Assembly: GCF_036370855.1 (NCBI RefSeq)
Contig: NC_088103.1
Coordinates: 12,339,404-12,403,403 of the forward strand
Reading direction: 5' to 3'
Source: Dromaius novaehollandiae
Taxonomy: Eukaryota > Chordata > Aves > Casuariiformes > Dromaiidae
DNA: 64,000 nt
The translations under genes and the position numbers were made by a program. This document shows, piece after piece, positions 1-12,229 of this stretch. The notes below the pieces were generated by a model. The model made no database searches. It was not told the DNA's origin and worked only from the letters and a program-made list of their open reading frames with translations. Position 1 is the first letter of the stretch; each line of letters starts with the position of its first letter.

Positions 1-1130
1 TTGAGCTCATGAACTCTCATATTTTACTACCCAGCTTCTATTCTATTTTGTTTACCATATGTGAGCCCCCAAGGTAAAGCAACTGCAAGCTTTACCTTGA
101 CATTTCTATGTAAATTGTTTGAAGTTATGCATGGAAATCTCACAAGACAGGTTTTGTCTTTCAGGGAAATGGGAGAATGTTTTTCTAAAGAGTGGAAGGA
201 CAAATTTAAGACCAAAGTCACAGCAGTAAAGGTGGACTTAAATGTTTATGTCAAATAAGTCTAACGCAGAGACCTTTTCTGTCTTGACATACCCATTTGG
301 AAATCTCAATTACCTCCTAACCTTAAACTTCAGCTTTCTCTAAGCCTTCAGGGGACAACTGGGTGAGAGTGTCTGTTTTTGAATCAGAAAAATAGTTTCA
401 TTACTGTTCTCAGCTAGTCACCAAACCACAAAAGGGCAAACAATGTTAGAGAAGAAAAATGCAGTTTTGGTATATATTTGTCAGCCCAACTATGGCAAAC
501 TTTGGTTGTGGAGCCTGCACAAGTTCTCCTTTTGCTCCTTCACCAACTTGGAGAGAAAAAGGTGAGGCTTGAGACATTCAAAACCTCTATATATTGAAAG
601 TGTTCTCCTGCATAAGTACTCAAAGGGCTAAAGAAAGGGGGAAAACAGAGTATCCTCCACTGCAACCCTTATTCAGGTGGATTTCTGCTATAACAGTAAT
701 ACAAGGGCTCCCACTAAAAAGAGATATAAGCTTTCACAAAACACAGTGAGAAGAGGAGGGCGTTAAATCACAGTCCACCCCCAGAGTCAGATTTGTTTCA
801 CAGTATTTGTACTTTTCAAATTTGTGTTATGGACCACAGAAATGTGGGCTGACAATGATTTCTGGAGACTCCATCACTGATGGAGGATCAAATAAATCTC
901 CATCACCAGATGCTTGCCTAACATGCTCCTAAAAACCCCTAAGGGAAGAACTTACACAGCTTCCCTAGGCATCTTTTACCCTTTTCATTAAAATTACGGC
1001 ATTTTTACCTCTTTTCTAACTGAAACAAACTAAATATCATCACAAGTTCAGTGCACTGTTCCTTATCCTGGCCTTAACACAGCAATTACTTTCCATTTCC
1101 AGCAACAACTTACATATCGATAAATATAAC
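1..1130. other. Non-coding AT-rich spacer
   Basis: No gene, RNA or recognisable repeat is seen here. The open frames are short (about 65 codons or less), low in charged residues and without flanking splice-like signals. They are what random AT-rich DNA gives. Confidence 0.6.
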
Positions 1131-1134
1131 CCCT

Positions 1135-1330
1135 GCCCCTTCAATCCCTCTCATCTGCCAATCCTCTTTACCAGAAACAAACTCCATTCCTTCAACCTTC
1201 ATTCATAGGTCACATTCTCTAGACTCCTTATCACCTCACAGCTGTCGTTGCATTTGAACCATCTTTCAATATGTCAAGATCAATTTGTCAGCCTTAGCAA
1301 AGCAAGACTGTCCTACTGAGAAAAGTCATG
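1135..1330 (-). mobile_element. Diverged CR1/L3-type LINE 3' fragment (antisense)
   Basis: The plus strand reads like the reverse complement of the 3' part of an old CR1/L3 LINE. The recognisable order is a CCTTCATTC..TAGGTCAC segment, then TTCTCTAGACTCCTTATCA, then a stretch resembling TTTGAACC..CTTTCAAT..GTCAA. This matches the family pattern in which a pyrimidine-rich CTCTAGAC..TTTATCAT..TTGCTCTTCT block is followed by a CTCCAATTTGTC block. The copy is short and heavily mutated and has no coding capacity. Boundaries are approximate. Assignment rests on remembered family patterns and not on an alignment. Confidence 0.5.
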
Positions 1331-3053
1331 AATACACTGACCAACAGATTGCTTCTCTGGCCACTTTATCTTCCAAGAGAGGCAACTGCACAACATTTTC
1401 CTCAAAGCCAGGCAATGTTTAGCTCTGAGCAGCTGAACTAACAATTAATCTCAACACAGAATTATATGTTATTAACTTACTGTATGTTAATTCTTGAAAA
1501 GAAGTGTTTATAAAATGAGAGGATGAGGAAGGCTACTGATGAAAGCTCTGCAGTGAAAGATGACAGACAATAAGATTAGAAATGATTCTCCCTTTAATAG
1601 AAATATTCTTCCCATTTTTTGAGGTTTTTTATTTGATGTGAGGAGAAATTGCTCTTCCTGTGATTGCTTTCTGTTGTCACGTGACATACATTTTCCTCCC
1701 TCTCATTATCAAGAAGCACATTCACTTGTTTTTTCACTTTAAGTTCATTAAAAGGAGGAGGATAAAAGACAAGACTTTGGGTCCATCTAGCAAACAGACA
1801 GCACACACTACATCAAACCAGAACTTGACTGATTTAATTCAGGTCAGGAACATGGGAGATTTGAAGTGAACAATTTTTGTGACACAAAAAGTAATGAAGA
1901 GCTGACAATATGAAATGCAATTCTTTTACCATTACAAATAAGCCTGACAAGTTTTAGGGTCACATTCTCTGCTCTAGATTAGCTTTTAGAGGCAGAACCC
2001 CAAATCCTTGTCACTAAGAGGAAAGAAAGCATCTGCCTCATCTTCCCCAGAGTTCCCTAACAGAAACTATCAACATGACTGTTAGAAATCCTTTGGGCAT
2101 ATCGGTAAGCCCAACCTCACCCACCCACTGTCTCTCACTGTAAAATTTTTAAGTTACTGATGTGTTATAATAAAATTTGAGATCTAAATGTTTACATACC
2201 ATCACATTTTACTGTCTACCACACAGGCCAAGTAAACTATTTCTTAGGTTTTTAGTATACAAAGCAGATGCCTCCAAGGGAAACCCCAAAACATACTGAT
2301 CTACATGTATCAATATATGAGGAGGATGAGGAGGAAAAATAAGAAAGGCAATTTCATTTTCTCCTTTAAAGTTATTCCTTTCTCTACCATATCAAAACAA
2401 ACAGCAAAGTCACTTGTATTCTGAGGAGAGAAAATTTTATTAGATCAGACTCTACACTAACGGATTACTATTTCATAATTGTCCCCTTTATGTCTACTGT
2501 TGGATCTTCCTTTCTTTTCTACCTTGTCATATTCTCCGCCCTCTCCCAGTTCTCAGCCTGCCCCAAATACTTAAGGTTTTGTAGGCATTCAGTGTTACAT
2601 TTTATGATGGCAAGTCTGACCCTACATCCATTGTTTCTATTGCCTGAGATGCCTTTCTTGTTTTCTCTTATCTTTCTCTCTCTTATGCTATTCTTCCTTT
2701 AAATCTTAGTTGAACAAATCTCTTCTTCCCTTTAGTTCTAATAACCAACAGCCAAGACAGAAAAATTAACTCACCACAGGCTCTATTTAATTCTGTGAAG
2801 GGTGGTAGAGTCAGTGTATGAGAAAGTTGGGAGGCATTAAAGTTCTGGTGCTGCAAACAGTTAGGTATGCGATTAGGTCTTTGCATAGAATTAAATATAT
2901 GTTTTAGCACTGAGAAGACTGGGGTTTGTATTTAAGCACTGGCAAGACTGGTGACTACAGCTACCTCACGTGATCCCTTGGAGTAGAAAACTATAAATCC
3001 AAGTGCAAAGTACAAAAAGCCTACAGAGTAACATGGCACACCTTCAGGTTTGG
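1331..3053. other. Non-coding AT-rich spacer
   Basis: No gene is seen. The stretch at about 2.63-2.74 kb is pyrimidine-rich and faintly resembles an L2-type LINE 3' end, but too weakly to call. Purine-rich GAGGAGGATGAGGAGG text lies near 2.32 kb. Confidence 0.5.
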
Positions 3054-3072
3054 TTTTTTTTTTTTTTTTTTT
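3054..3072 (+). repeat. Poly-T run (19 T)
   Basis: Nineteen consecutive T residues follow a GGTTTGG motif. On the minus strand this is a poly-A. It could be a decayed retroposon tail, but no element body is recognisable on the relevant side. Confidence 0.9.
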
Positions 3073-3194
3073 GCACATCCACAGTGCTAACCACAAGCAT
3101 TAATGCTACAGTAAGTTGTTCAGGCCATCCCAGGGACCAAGAATAACTTTATACCATATTATTCCATCACATACCTTGTCGGTGCCACGGCTTT

Positions 3195-3245
3195 TGTGTG
3201 CATGTGTGTGTGCGTGCACACATGCGTGCGCAAGCACGTGTGCGC
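3195..3245. repeat. Alternating pyrimidine-purine tract (GT/GC-rich, Z-DNA type)
   Basis: Positions 3195-3232 alternate strictly pyrimidine-purine, mixing GT, GC and AC steps. After a two-base break the alternation resumes over 3234-3245. GT and CG steps of this kind favour left-handed Z-DNA under negative supercoiling. It behaves as a degenerate GT microsatellite. Confidence 0.85.
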
Positions 3246-4334
3246 TCAGATCAGCTTGTAGGTGTTCAAGGATTTCACATCAACACCACTGCTAGCGTTT
3301 GTGTGCCACAGCCCATAAGGATTTGTTGGTTTAGCTTCCACAATTCACCATTCCTCTGAGGAAGCCATTTGCCAGTTCGTGGAGCCACTAAATTTATATG
3401 GCAGAATGGCTCTCTCGAATGCTTCTAAACTAACCAGCTCTTTCTCCCAGTTAAAATCACTCACCTCCAATGACTACGTTCTGACTACTCACACAGTGAC
3501 AAGTGTCTGAGACTGTGAACACAATTTAGATGACAAGAGTCAGATGGAGAGAGATGACCCAGTTTTAAACTCACCTCTGTTACAAAAGCCTTGACAACAC
3601 TTACAGGTATGGATTGCAGTGCCATAGGCTTATTTTCACATGCTGAATCACTGCTACCCATTTGCTCCATCAGCCTGCTGTTCCCCTGTTAGCCCCCAGT
3701 TTTCAGCTGGCAGGAGGGGGACAACCACTGCTCCCAGTGGAGGGCTCAGTGAGGTGCACAGCTGCAGAACCAGAGCTTTTGATTGTCAGGTTCCTGGGGA
3801 GGCAGAGACATATTGCAATGTAAACCCCAAATAATGTATTTTCCTGCATTTACAACATGCTATTCTCAAACATTATACACCCACTTAAAAAGCCACAGCA
3901 GACTTGAACACTGCCATTAGCTTACTTGTTTCTGTTCCAAGTTTATTCCACTGCTGCATTTGTTTCATGCTGCTACTAAGAACATGCTTCAGCTATCTTG
4001 CTCTTACACAGTCTCACAAACAAGGGCAGAGCTAACACTCTCCATTAAGTTAGCAAGGCATGGCTGTGTCCCCGTGTTCCTCAAGGCCTGTCCTTCACTG
4101 ATCTCTAATTACGCAGAGATCCTAGTGTGATTCTCCTTTACTCTATGCTTCAGCAATAACAACAAACAATTCTGCTTCTTCAGCAGAAGATGGAAAGGAC
4201 TAAGTTCCACACTTTTCTATCTGAAATAAAGCAGCTGAGTGGTAAAGATACCAAGAACTACCCATTGCTAAAAGAAAGCTGAAAGCCCTCAAGTGGAAAA
4301 GTAACACCTACATTTGTGGAAGCAACAAGGGGGG

Positions 4335-4372
4335 AAATTAAAAAAGAAAAAAAAAGAAAAGAAAAGAAAAAA
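4335..4372 (+). repeat. A-rich (AAAAG)n simple repeat
   Basis: An A-rich stretch in which single G residues recur every five to ten bases, including three consecutive AAAAG units. It is a simple-sequence tract with no gene signal. Confidence 0.8.
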
Positions 4373-4439
4373 CACCAAACACTGATGATCACTGGCCAAT
4401 CCTCCCCAGGCACTTGCTTCTCTCCCTGAAGACCACTGG

Positions 4440-4556
4440 AAAAAAAAAAACCTAAACAACCTAAAACAAAGTTAAAAAACTAAAAAACCTAAAAAAAAAA
4501 AAAAAACTCTAAAAAACAAAAAAAATTAAACCTAAAAAATAACCAAAAAGAAGAAG
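4440..4556 (+). repeat. A-rich low-complexity tract with recurring CCTAAA
   Basis: More than 110 bases consist almost entirely of A runs separated by short CCTAAA, CTAAA and GTTAAA interruptions. One A run straddling 4491-4506 is 16 long. CCTAAA resembles but does not match the vertebrate telomere unit CCCTAA, so it is treated as low complexity. Confidence 0.8.
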
Positions 4557-5470
4557 TCTGACTTTTCATCAGATTTATCCTACCGTTTATATGCTGAAAT
4601 AGGTCTCTTCCATGATCCTTTCAGGGTTGTTATGTGAAATAAACAAGAACTTTCATTTATTCAAGTGATGCACAACAGCACGGCCAAAGACTTGGACATG
4701 TTAGACCTTTTGCAGACTTCAAACCCATAGAAGCATAGTAGCAGAAGCAAGCCTTTTTTTCCCCAGTACAGCTGTACTTTGCGCTACCCTAAACATCTTC
4801 AAGGGAGGGCTTACTTTTCCTTCTGGATCACAGACAATATAGCAGAAAGTAAGAGCGCACAGAGAAAACATTTGTGAAAGTAGTTTTCAAAAATTAGCCT
4901 TTTTGACACTGCGCTCTAATCTCACCTGAAAAACAGGAGGACCTTGTATCTACCCACAGTCCCCCAGCAAGATCATGATGACCTTGCACAGACAAAAGCA
5001 TATGCTCATGCTGTTCTCACTGCACATACCAGACCACCGTACCCGTAAAGCCAACCCACTCCTGAGACACCCTCAGGTAAGAACACATTAACCAATCTTC
5101 TAGTTTCCTTCCTGTATTTACTCTCCTTATCTGGCACAGCTCACAGAACTCCTTCAGAGAAAGTTAAATGCCATCGACCACAAAGATGCTGTAAAGCAAG
5201 AGAATTCTTTAACTTCCCCTTTCAGTGATAAATCTGTACTGAAAATGAAAGAAATAAGAAAATATACAGCTGACAGTAAAGGTTTTTGACATTTGGGGGA
5301 GAATTCTTTTCATAGGGCTGGGTACAAAGTAGATGAAAAGTATATGCTCAATTTTGATCCTAACAACATAAAATCCATTATACTAAATCATTTCCCCATG
5401 GAAAATTTCAATATATATGAAACTATCAAAAATCTCCATTATACACATAAAGGGTACTATGTTATGTACC

Positions 5471-5492
5471 AAAAAAAAAAAAAAAAAAAAAA
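5471..5492 (+). repeat. Poly-A run (22 A)
   Basis: Twenty-two consecutive A residues follow GTTATGTACC. A retroposon tail is possible, but no recognisable element body precedes it. Confidence 0.9.
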
Positions 5493-6137
5493 GTAATATA
5501 AAGCCTACAGAGAAATGGGAAAGATAAATGAACATCTACCACAGAGGCTGGGCAATTCCTAAATGGCAAAGGGTCAGAAAAAAAAATCTTCAGGTTATAT
5601 TGTGAAGCATTTCTATTATCTTCGTGACTGAGTAGAGCACAGGGACTGCTATCAATAAATGTCCATATATGTTTTATAGTTTGGCTCACTTCAGCCTATT
5701 TCAATTTTCACTGACTTGTTGGGGGGGAGGGAAGCAGACTTACCAGTCATACACAAAGAGATTAATATTTTTATATATTTTAAAATATTTTAGATTACTA
5801 TTTTTACTTCTTTAAAAAGACTGAATTCAAGCCTTCTGAATTGCATATGTACAGAAGTACCCCTACCTTCCTTCATGAAATAATAAAGCTGCCCAAAGGA
5901 AATGTAAACCGTATGCTGAGTTTAGTGCATGTTGGGACACTAGTCATGTCTCTGAGTTTCTTTATAGAACCGCTTTAAATATTCACATCAGATAATCCTA
6001 AAACATCCCTCGCACCCCCCCTTTTTTTTTAAAAAAAAGAAGTTGAAAGGAAGAACAACTGATGCTAAAGAGCAAGTTTCGCATTTCCAAACGCAAGCTT
6101 AAATCCACAGGGGTCTATTCTTGGGCTAGCTCCAGCA

Positions 6138-6190
6138 GTCTACAGCTGATATGCCTGCATTGACTGCAGTGGAGTTACACTGTACAAGCA
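6138..6190. repeat. Possible ancient amniote repeat fragment
   Basis: The segment contains GCTGATATGCCTGCATTGAC followed by GCAGTGGAGTTACACTG. This resembles a conserved repeat seen many times in turtles, crocodilians and birds, of the form ATTGACTTCAATGGAGTTACAC. Recognition is from memory of that pattern only, and no family name is claimed. Confidence 0.3.
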
Positions 6191-7271
6191 CCAATAAAAG
6201 ATGGCTCACAGTGTGTTCTGATGTCTTTGTGCTCTTTTCTTCAGATTAATTCATCTTACCTGAAATAACATGTGTTTACTGAAGGGGTCAAACAAACCTT
6301 TGAACTTCTGACTCAAAACATTTTCCAAGTTTAAGCATCTAAAGCTTTGCGAGCCTTTTGAAGTCCCTTTACATAAAGCAATACAAAAATCACGTATGCT
6401 CATTGGTCCCCTTTCCACTCATAAGAGTCAACATTATAAAACATTGACACTGCAACCTCTGAAACAGATATGGCATGCACAGACAACCAGTCTAAAGCCC
6501 ATTCTGCAATTGCTTGGTCCCAACCTCGAAATCTTATTGTTTCTCAAGTATGTTTAGTAAAATTAATGGCACGGTGTTAACATAGATGCTTGTCTCACAT
6601 CAATGGATTTTCTTCTTGCCCATTTATTACTAAAGGGACTGAAGACAGGAGGATCAGACCATCTCCATAGTCACTGTTTCACTCCAAGGCAGTGAAAACA
6701 GTGAATTTACTTCCCTATTCATTCTGAGATAATTTCCTCTGCATCTAAGATATTTTTCTATAGATTTCAACAGGTAGAACTGTTCAATACTTCAAGTCCT
6801 CACATTTGCCCAGTCTCTTAATTGTCCACTGATACCAGCAAAGCAGTTAAGAAATCAAGTCTTTATGGAAAAACCCACAGAAGTTAACAGGAAGTGCTGC
6901 TTTCTGCAAGCTTTTGAACTACTTCAAAACAGTTATTCTGTGTTAGCTTTACTGTAGAAATTCTGAGCTATTCTGTAGGGCACACTTACTTTCTGTGCCA
7001 TTCTGTAGACTTACAGAGTCATTCCTAAATTGCTTATCCTTGTCAGTTACAACTCTTCTGTAATCTAACATAGCTCCTCAAAGCAGGAGTTAACTGCAAT
7101 GCCTCATTAGAGCTGAGGAAGATGCAGACCCACGCACACAAGTGGTCTCAGTTCAACTCCTTCCGGCTTTGTGACAGAAGAGGAGCCTATTCTCAGAAAA
7201 CAGTCAAGGCAGAGGCCAACATGACAACTGGGGACTCAAAAGCCTTCAGTTCTCAGATCTACAACAGACAT

Positions 7272-7382
7272 TATCTGCGGCCTTGAGCCCATTTTTCCGC
7301 ACCTCAATCTGTGAAATAGGAAGATGAGCTGTTCCTTCCCCCTTCCTTAAATGGGGATGTTGCATAGGTTAAAAAACATTAC
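7272..7382 (+). mobile_element. MIR-like SINE relic
   Basis: The order of motifs follows the 3' half of MIR-type SINEs. It contains GGCCTTGAGCCCA (family: ACCTTGGGCAAG), GCACCTCAATCTGTGAAATA (family: TGCCTCAGTTTCCC followed by ATCTGTAAAATG), and then CCTTCCTTAAATGGGGATGT with GCATAGGTTAAA (family: CTTACCTCACAGGGGTGTTG, then a GAGGATTAAA block). The agreement in order over about 110 bp supports the call. The divergence is high, so it is an old copy without function of its own. Confidence 0.5.
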
Positions 7383-8960
7383 ACATGGAGAACAAACATC
7401 TCACCAAGGTAATGAAACAGCTTCTGGGTGACATTATACTCCCTGGGACTCCTTTTTATCCTGGGGCATATGCATACAACAGTGTCAAGTCAAGAGAGCT
7501 CTGAAGGACCTGACTTGGCCACCAAAAGCAATGTAACTGTATTAATATGGCATGCAAAGCTAAGACACCTTTAGCTTACACCGTATTTTGCCATGCAGAG
7601 ATACCCTTTGACACTCCGACACCCACCATGTTTAGTACAAATGATGACCCTATCACATGTAGTGTAATAACGTGCCTTCAATTGCTACAACATGAACACT
7701 GAAAGGAAAATAAGGTTTGGCTTAGTGTGTGCAAAAAGGCTTGAACCTGCAATGCCAGTCAGTCACGGAGACACAACTGTACCCAGAGTGTTGTCAAAAA
7801 GTGCACAGCAGGATCAGGCTAGCATGCATTAAAAAATTTAGTGGTTGCAGACAGGTTTTAGAGTTAACGTACAGACTAACAATTCCCCTGTTGCACCTCT
7901 CTGCCTGGAAAGTCAGCATAACAATACACATGGGAAAGTATTACCTTTTCTCTAGAAAGGAAAATCATAATCTCTTTTGTTTTTAATCCAATAAAACATA
8001 CACATAAAAATAGAGTCCCATGAGAGATCAGCAAACAGCAGAGTCTACATCATAATGGCAAAACAAAAAAACAAAAAACACACACTAAAAGCATTCTACT
8101 CTTGAATTAACAAAAGCACACACTAGTAGTACTTTTAGTACTACTAGATTAGTAGTACTTTTTTCATGTGTGGACTTTAAATAAACTTACAGCTAGTTAA
8201 CATGTTTTATAAAAGCGGGTCTCAATTTTTTTCCAGTATCTGTACAGAAAAAACAAGAGATCAAAAAAAGTGAGAAAGTAAAATGCAAATTCTGTTCAGT
8301 CTGAGACTGCAGGTGCTTAATGGATAGGAAAAAATATTTGTAAAGGAGGACAAACTTACTCAACCTTCTAATTTTTCAGCCTCATGAGGAATGGATCAGC
8401 AATGCAGTCAAACAGTGTCCATTTTGTTAAAAATGGAAACTTGTCACATTTTGCAGTGGAGATGAATTTACTGAAAACAGGTCAAGCTGGGGCCATATAC
8501 TGCTCTAATCCCAAGGTCTGAGTAAAATTTGACCAAAAGGCACAGACCTCTGAAGAGAGGTGGCAAAAATGTCATAAAATTCCTTAAGCAACACTCTCAG
8601 AACGCTTAGAAAAGATGCCAACATTAACCAACATAGATATCTGGAAACACGAAAGGACCGATAAAGGTATACTGTGTTTAAGGTCTCTTCTACTTACAAT
8701 ATTCCACATCATCTTAATTCTCAAGCAGAAAAGTTGTTCCAAAAGTCTTTGTAGCCTATATTCTGTGAGCAGGTCCTGCAGAGTCAAAGAAGCTTCATTT
8801 CTTTGAGAGGATTACAGGTTCGGCTGATAAAGAAAAGAACATAAATGCAATATACTCAGAATTCTGGAGGTTTTTAAAGCCCTAAGGTATACAGCTAGCG
8901 GATTAAAAACTGACTAAATGAAATAAGTGTTAAGGAAAAGGAAAAAAGATATTAGAGGAA
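7383..8960. other. Non-coding AT-rich spacer
   Basis: No gene is seen. The only structured element is the inverted repeat at 8123-8147. Small open frames near 7.73 and 8.6 kb have no recognisable product. Confidence 0.55.
8123..8162. repeat. 11-bp-arm inverted repeat with an adjoining third copy
   Basis: CTAGTAGTACT (8123-8133) and its reverse complement AGTACTACTAG (8137-8147) are separated only by TTT, so the DNA can form a tight hairpin. A direct repeat of the left arm and loop, AGTAGTACTTTT, restarts at 8151. The gene context is unknown. Confidence 0.85.
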
Positions 8961-9745
8961 ACCACCACTCAATAGGAGCTGGTCCTACTGGATTCCACAG
9001 AATCCCCTCTGATACAATTCAGTATGTGCAGTCTGGAGGTAAATATTACATCCCTGCAAATAAAACTAGAGGACAACAGAAAGACTGTCAGAAGCCTAAA
9101 CAGTGAAGATGAGAGGACATTCATTCAGAACGGGCCAAGATACTTGTTAAGGTGGGTTCATGCAAAAGAACGTTGTATTACACCTCAGTGAGAAATTAGA
9201 AGTCTGAATGGAAATTGCCATCCACATTTATAGAGCAGAGGACGGTACCTTGCACAGCAGCAACTCTGAAGTAAGTGCCAAGTTCCAGTATGATTCTTGG
9301 CTGCATGAAAGAGGAGACTTAAATAGAGATAGGGAATTTGTTCTACACATCTCTGAAACACGGTTGAGACTTATAACAAACTACTGTACATGGACATCTT
9401 GTCATGTTTTAAGGACATTGAGAAATTGGCGGGGATGCAGAAAAGAGGTTTCAGGAACCAAAGCCAAGGGACAAAAAAATACCAAAAAATAAAAAATTAA
9501 AATTAAAAAAAAGAGCTGCCTTGATTACACCTTTTTTGGACAAAATACCCAGTATCATGGTTTTTAAATCCTGCGAAATAAGGCTAACAAGACCCAAAGA
9601 CAGGAAAACACAGTGAGACAAGCTGAACTTAGGTAAAGGTTTAAACAGTAAGAATGATAAACCACTGAAACAAATGACAAAAGAAATGTCAGGTTCCCTG
9701 TCTCCCAGTATCCTCAGATGCTGGTATGCCCTTCCATCGAACATA
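8960..9745 (+). mobile_element. Diverged CR1/L3-type LINE 3' region (sense)
   Basis: Several blocks fall in the order expected for the 3' end of a CR1/L3 LINE: TTCTTGGCTGCATGAAAGAG, AATAGAGATAGGGAAT, CACATCTCTGAAACACGGTT, AACAAACTACTGTACATGG, and AAGGACATTGAGAAATTGGC followed by a GGGATGCAGAAAAGAGG block. The last corresponds to the family's GGACATTGA.AA..TGGAG..GTCCAGAGGAGGGC segment. Downstream similarity (GGTTTAAACAGTAAGAATGA followed by TAAACCACTG) continues to about 9.7 kb. The 94-codon frame inside it is not a protein. Limits are approximate. Confidence 0.55.
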
Positions 9746-12168
9746 ATAAAGTGAAAACATAGCAGCCTGGTATTTGCAGGATATTGGATTAGTTGATTTA
9801 ACTATGGACGCCGCCATGAGGTGAATTCAGCAGCTTACAGTCAGCAATACCAACTTCCTCATTTATTGTATCTCTACAATTCAACCTGCAGGCAAGAAGA
9901 AAACCTGCCACCTGGAGCTGGGGTTTGAACTAGAGTAGAAATCTTATCTTTTCCCTTCTCTCCCTAACTCCACTGCCACACGCAGCTTCTTAGTGCACTC
10001 TCCAAACCAACAGTGATCCACAGCTATATCTACTCCCCACTGCTTTGCTCAGAAAGTTCATCTGCTATTCTGAGACACTTAAGTTAAGCTTCCTCAAAAT
10101 GTGCATCATTGGTGAAGACTGTGAGCTTAAAGCAAAAAAAAGAATCAAATCACACTACCATACCATACTCTTGCTTATGTTGCAAATGCATCTCCCTGCC
10201 CTCAGTTTTCTTTCATCATAAAATAAATGTCAGATTTTGCACATTCCTACTCTGGGTATTCCATTTTATGATTGCCAAGTCTAAAACTGTCCTAAGCTAG
10301 TCAATGATCACAGAACTTTTATTTTTCTGCCTTATTTTTTTTCCACAGCTGCACATCAATAAACACAACTAATAGTGTTATGAACCCAGATAAGAAATAC
10401 TGACTTCAGAGAGTTTATTATAGTGAAAGAAATGCATCTTTTCATAGTGTTTGTGACAACTACCGTATAAAAGAAAGTTCAATTGTATGACTGTGGCTAG
10501 CATGTGACTAAAATGGATTTGTTTTCTTCCTCCTGGAGACAGCCACAAAATTAAGTAAATCCAGCAAGAGAAACTGCCTAGGCACAGAGAAACAGTAGCT
10601 GATTAAGGAGTTTTCTGAAAATCTCACCCAAATTCAGATGAAACTGCCCAGGTACAAGAGAAGAGCATGTATCTAAAAGAGTAAAATGAGTTTATTCCCT
10701 GTCTGTTTTTCAGCTAATCTTATTTACTGAGATTCTGCATGTGGTGACTGAATTTCAGACTTCTCCTTGGGAGCTGGTGTCACTTACAGCTAGTGAAAGC
10801 ACACTCCCAGCTGAGAGCATTAAAGTATTCCCCAGCAAGCAGCAGGGCACCATCCTCCCCCATCACAGTGGAAGTCTTACTATCTCCCTTTCTTGGGGAA
10901 TTATAGCAAGGCAGCTCTAGCACTGTGAAGAGCTCTTGCGCTTTACTCATAGTATAGGAATCAACTTTATTCCAGACAAAGATAGGAATGAAGCACTGTC
11001 CAAACAGATCAGTTACTCTTTTATGTTGCTCATACTAGTAAGTATAGCAGTAGCACAGCACCTGAAAAGCTAGTAAGTAAATAATGATGATACAGAATAA
11101 CCAAGCAACCAACAACCATCATGCTCTGCACCACTTTGGGAGATGTCTTCAAAGATATTCCCACACACAAACAAATCCAGACCAGGCCAGCTGCAGGGGC
11201 AAGCAAAGTTGTGAAGGCAGGACAGCTGACATTTTACCTTTCTGGGAGCACTGGGGGAGCCACAGCTATGGTGCACCCCAGTTCAGCTCTCCCACCCATC
11301 ATGGGAGTGCGACCCTCCTGCAGCCACTTCTACACTCAGCACCATTCCTCATCTGACCTTTTCCCAGCTAATTTCTCATCTAGTCAGTGCTCTCTTTTTA
11401 CACTGTTATCCCTTCCCATCTTCTTGTTGATCATCAGTTTCAAAAAGCGTAAGGGTCTTCCTGACATGAACCTTCCCTCCTTTCGCAACTGTCTTATTCA
11501 CTGAAGCCTTATACTTTATTCTCTCAGCTCTTCTCATAGTTTTTTCCCCCTTGTGCATTCAAAGAGTTGTCATGCTGCCTGATCTGAGTTCTTAAAATGA
11601 TCAGAAATAAGGCTGCATAGTTATTAACAGTTTTTTTGTGTGTCACTGACATTTAAACATTTACAGCAACAGCTTCTCCACCCAGTAAAATGCCTGTTGA
11701 TCTTCATACAACAAAATGTAAGATGGGTGGGGAAGGGCTTACAAAGAATAGTTCTGTGCTTTAAGTTTGGTTTGATGTCTTTTGTTCTAAACCACCTTAT
11801 TTTATTTTCCTTCTTTAATGTTGCCATTATTATTATTATACTATTACAGTAGTCCTCACTCTTTCTCATTCAGCTAATCATCTTGATTCAGGTTTAACTT
11901 ATCAAATTAAACACAAGCCTGTTAGAAAAACACAAAATTGCTACACAGCAGTTAGGTGTTTTTTTTCAGCTTGAAAAAAAATTTTTCATTTCCTCTAAAT
12001 TTTAGGTGCTTAATTAAATGATGTCCTGAAATAAAAAGTAGAGGAAAATAGAGGAAAATATTTTGTTTCATTTAAGTTCTCCCATGCATTATTTCTATCA
12101 AACAAATAGCGCCAACTGCTTCAATCGCCTCTCCAGCCTTCCTCTTCTCCACACTACATTTCTGCTCT
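9746..12168. other. Non-coding spacer
   Basis: No gene is seen. A short TTA trinucleotide run lies at 11826-11839, and a tandem AGAGGAAAAT duplication lies near 12.04 kb. Open frames near 11.1-11.5 kb overlap on both strands, which argues against coding. Confidence 0.5.
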
Positions 12169-12210
12169 GGGTTTTTTTTGTTGTTGTTGGGTTTTTTTTG
12201 TTTTTTTTTT
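12169..12210 (+). repeat. T-rich duplication, 20-bp period
   Basis: The block GGG-T8-G occurs at 12169-12180 and again at 12189-12200, joined by TTGTTGTT and followed by a ten-T run. It marks the left edge of the GC-rich block. Confidence 0.8.
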
Positions 12211-12229
12211 AATCTCGAGGAAATTATTA

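Larger units (their letters stand above)
3246..7260. other. Non-coding AT-rich spacer
   Basis: No gene is seen. The segment holds A-rich low-complexity DNA at 4.33-4.56 kb, a poly-A at 5.47 kb, an AT-rich block near 5.77 kb and a small possible amniote repeat at 6.14-6.19 kb. Open frames here are short and not protein-like. Confidence 0.55.

Noticed and set aside
2490-2760. Pyrimidine-rich text resembling an L2 LINE 3' end
   Set aside because: Only a few short words agree, and low-complexity pyrimidine tracts give such resemblance by chance.
5293-5496. Frame ending in poly-Lys
   Set aside because: The lysines come from the A22 run; no other coding sign.
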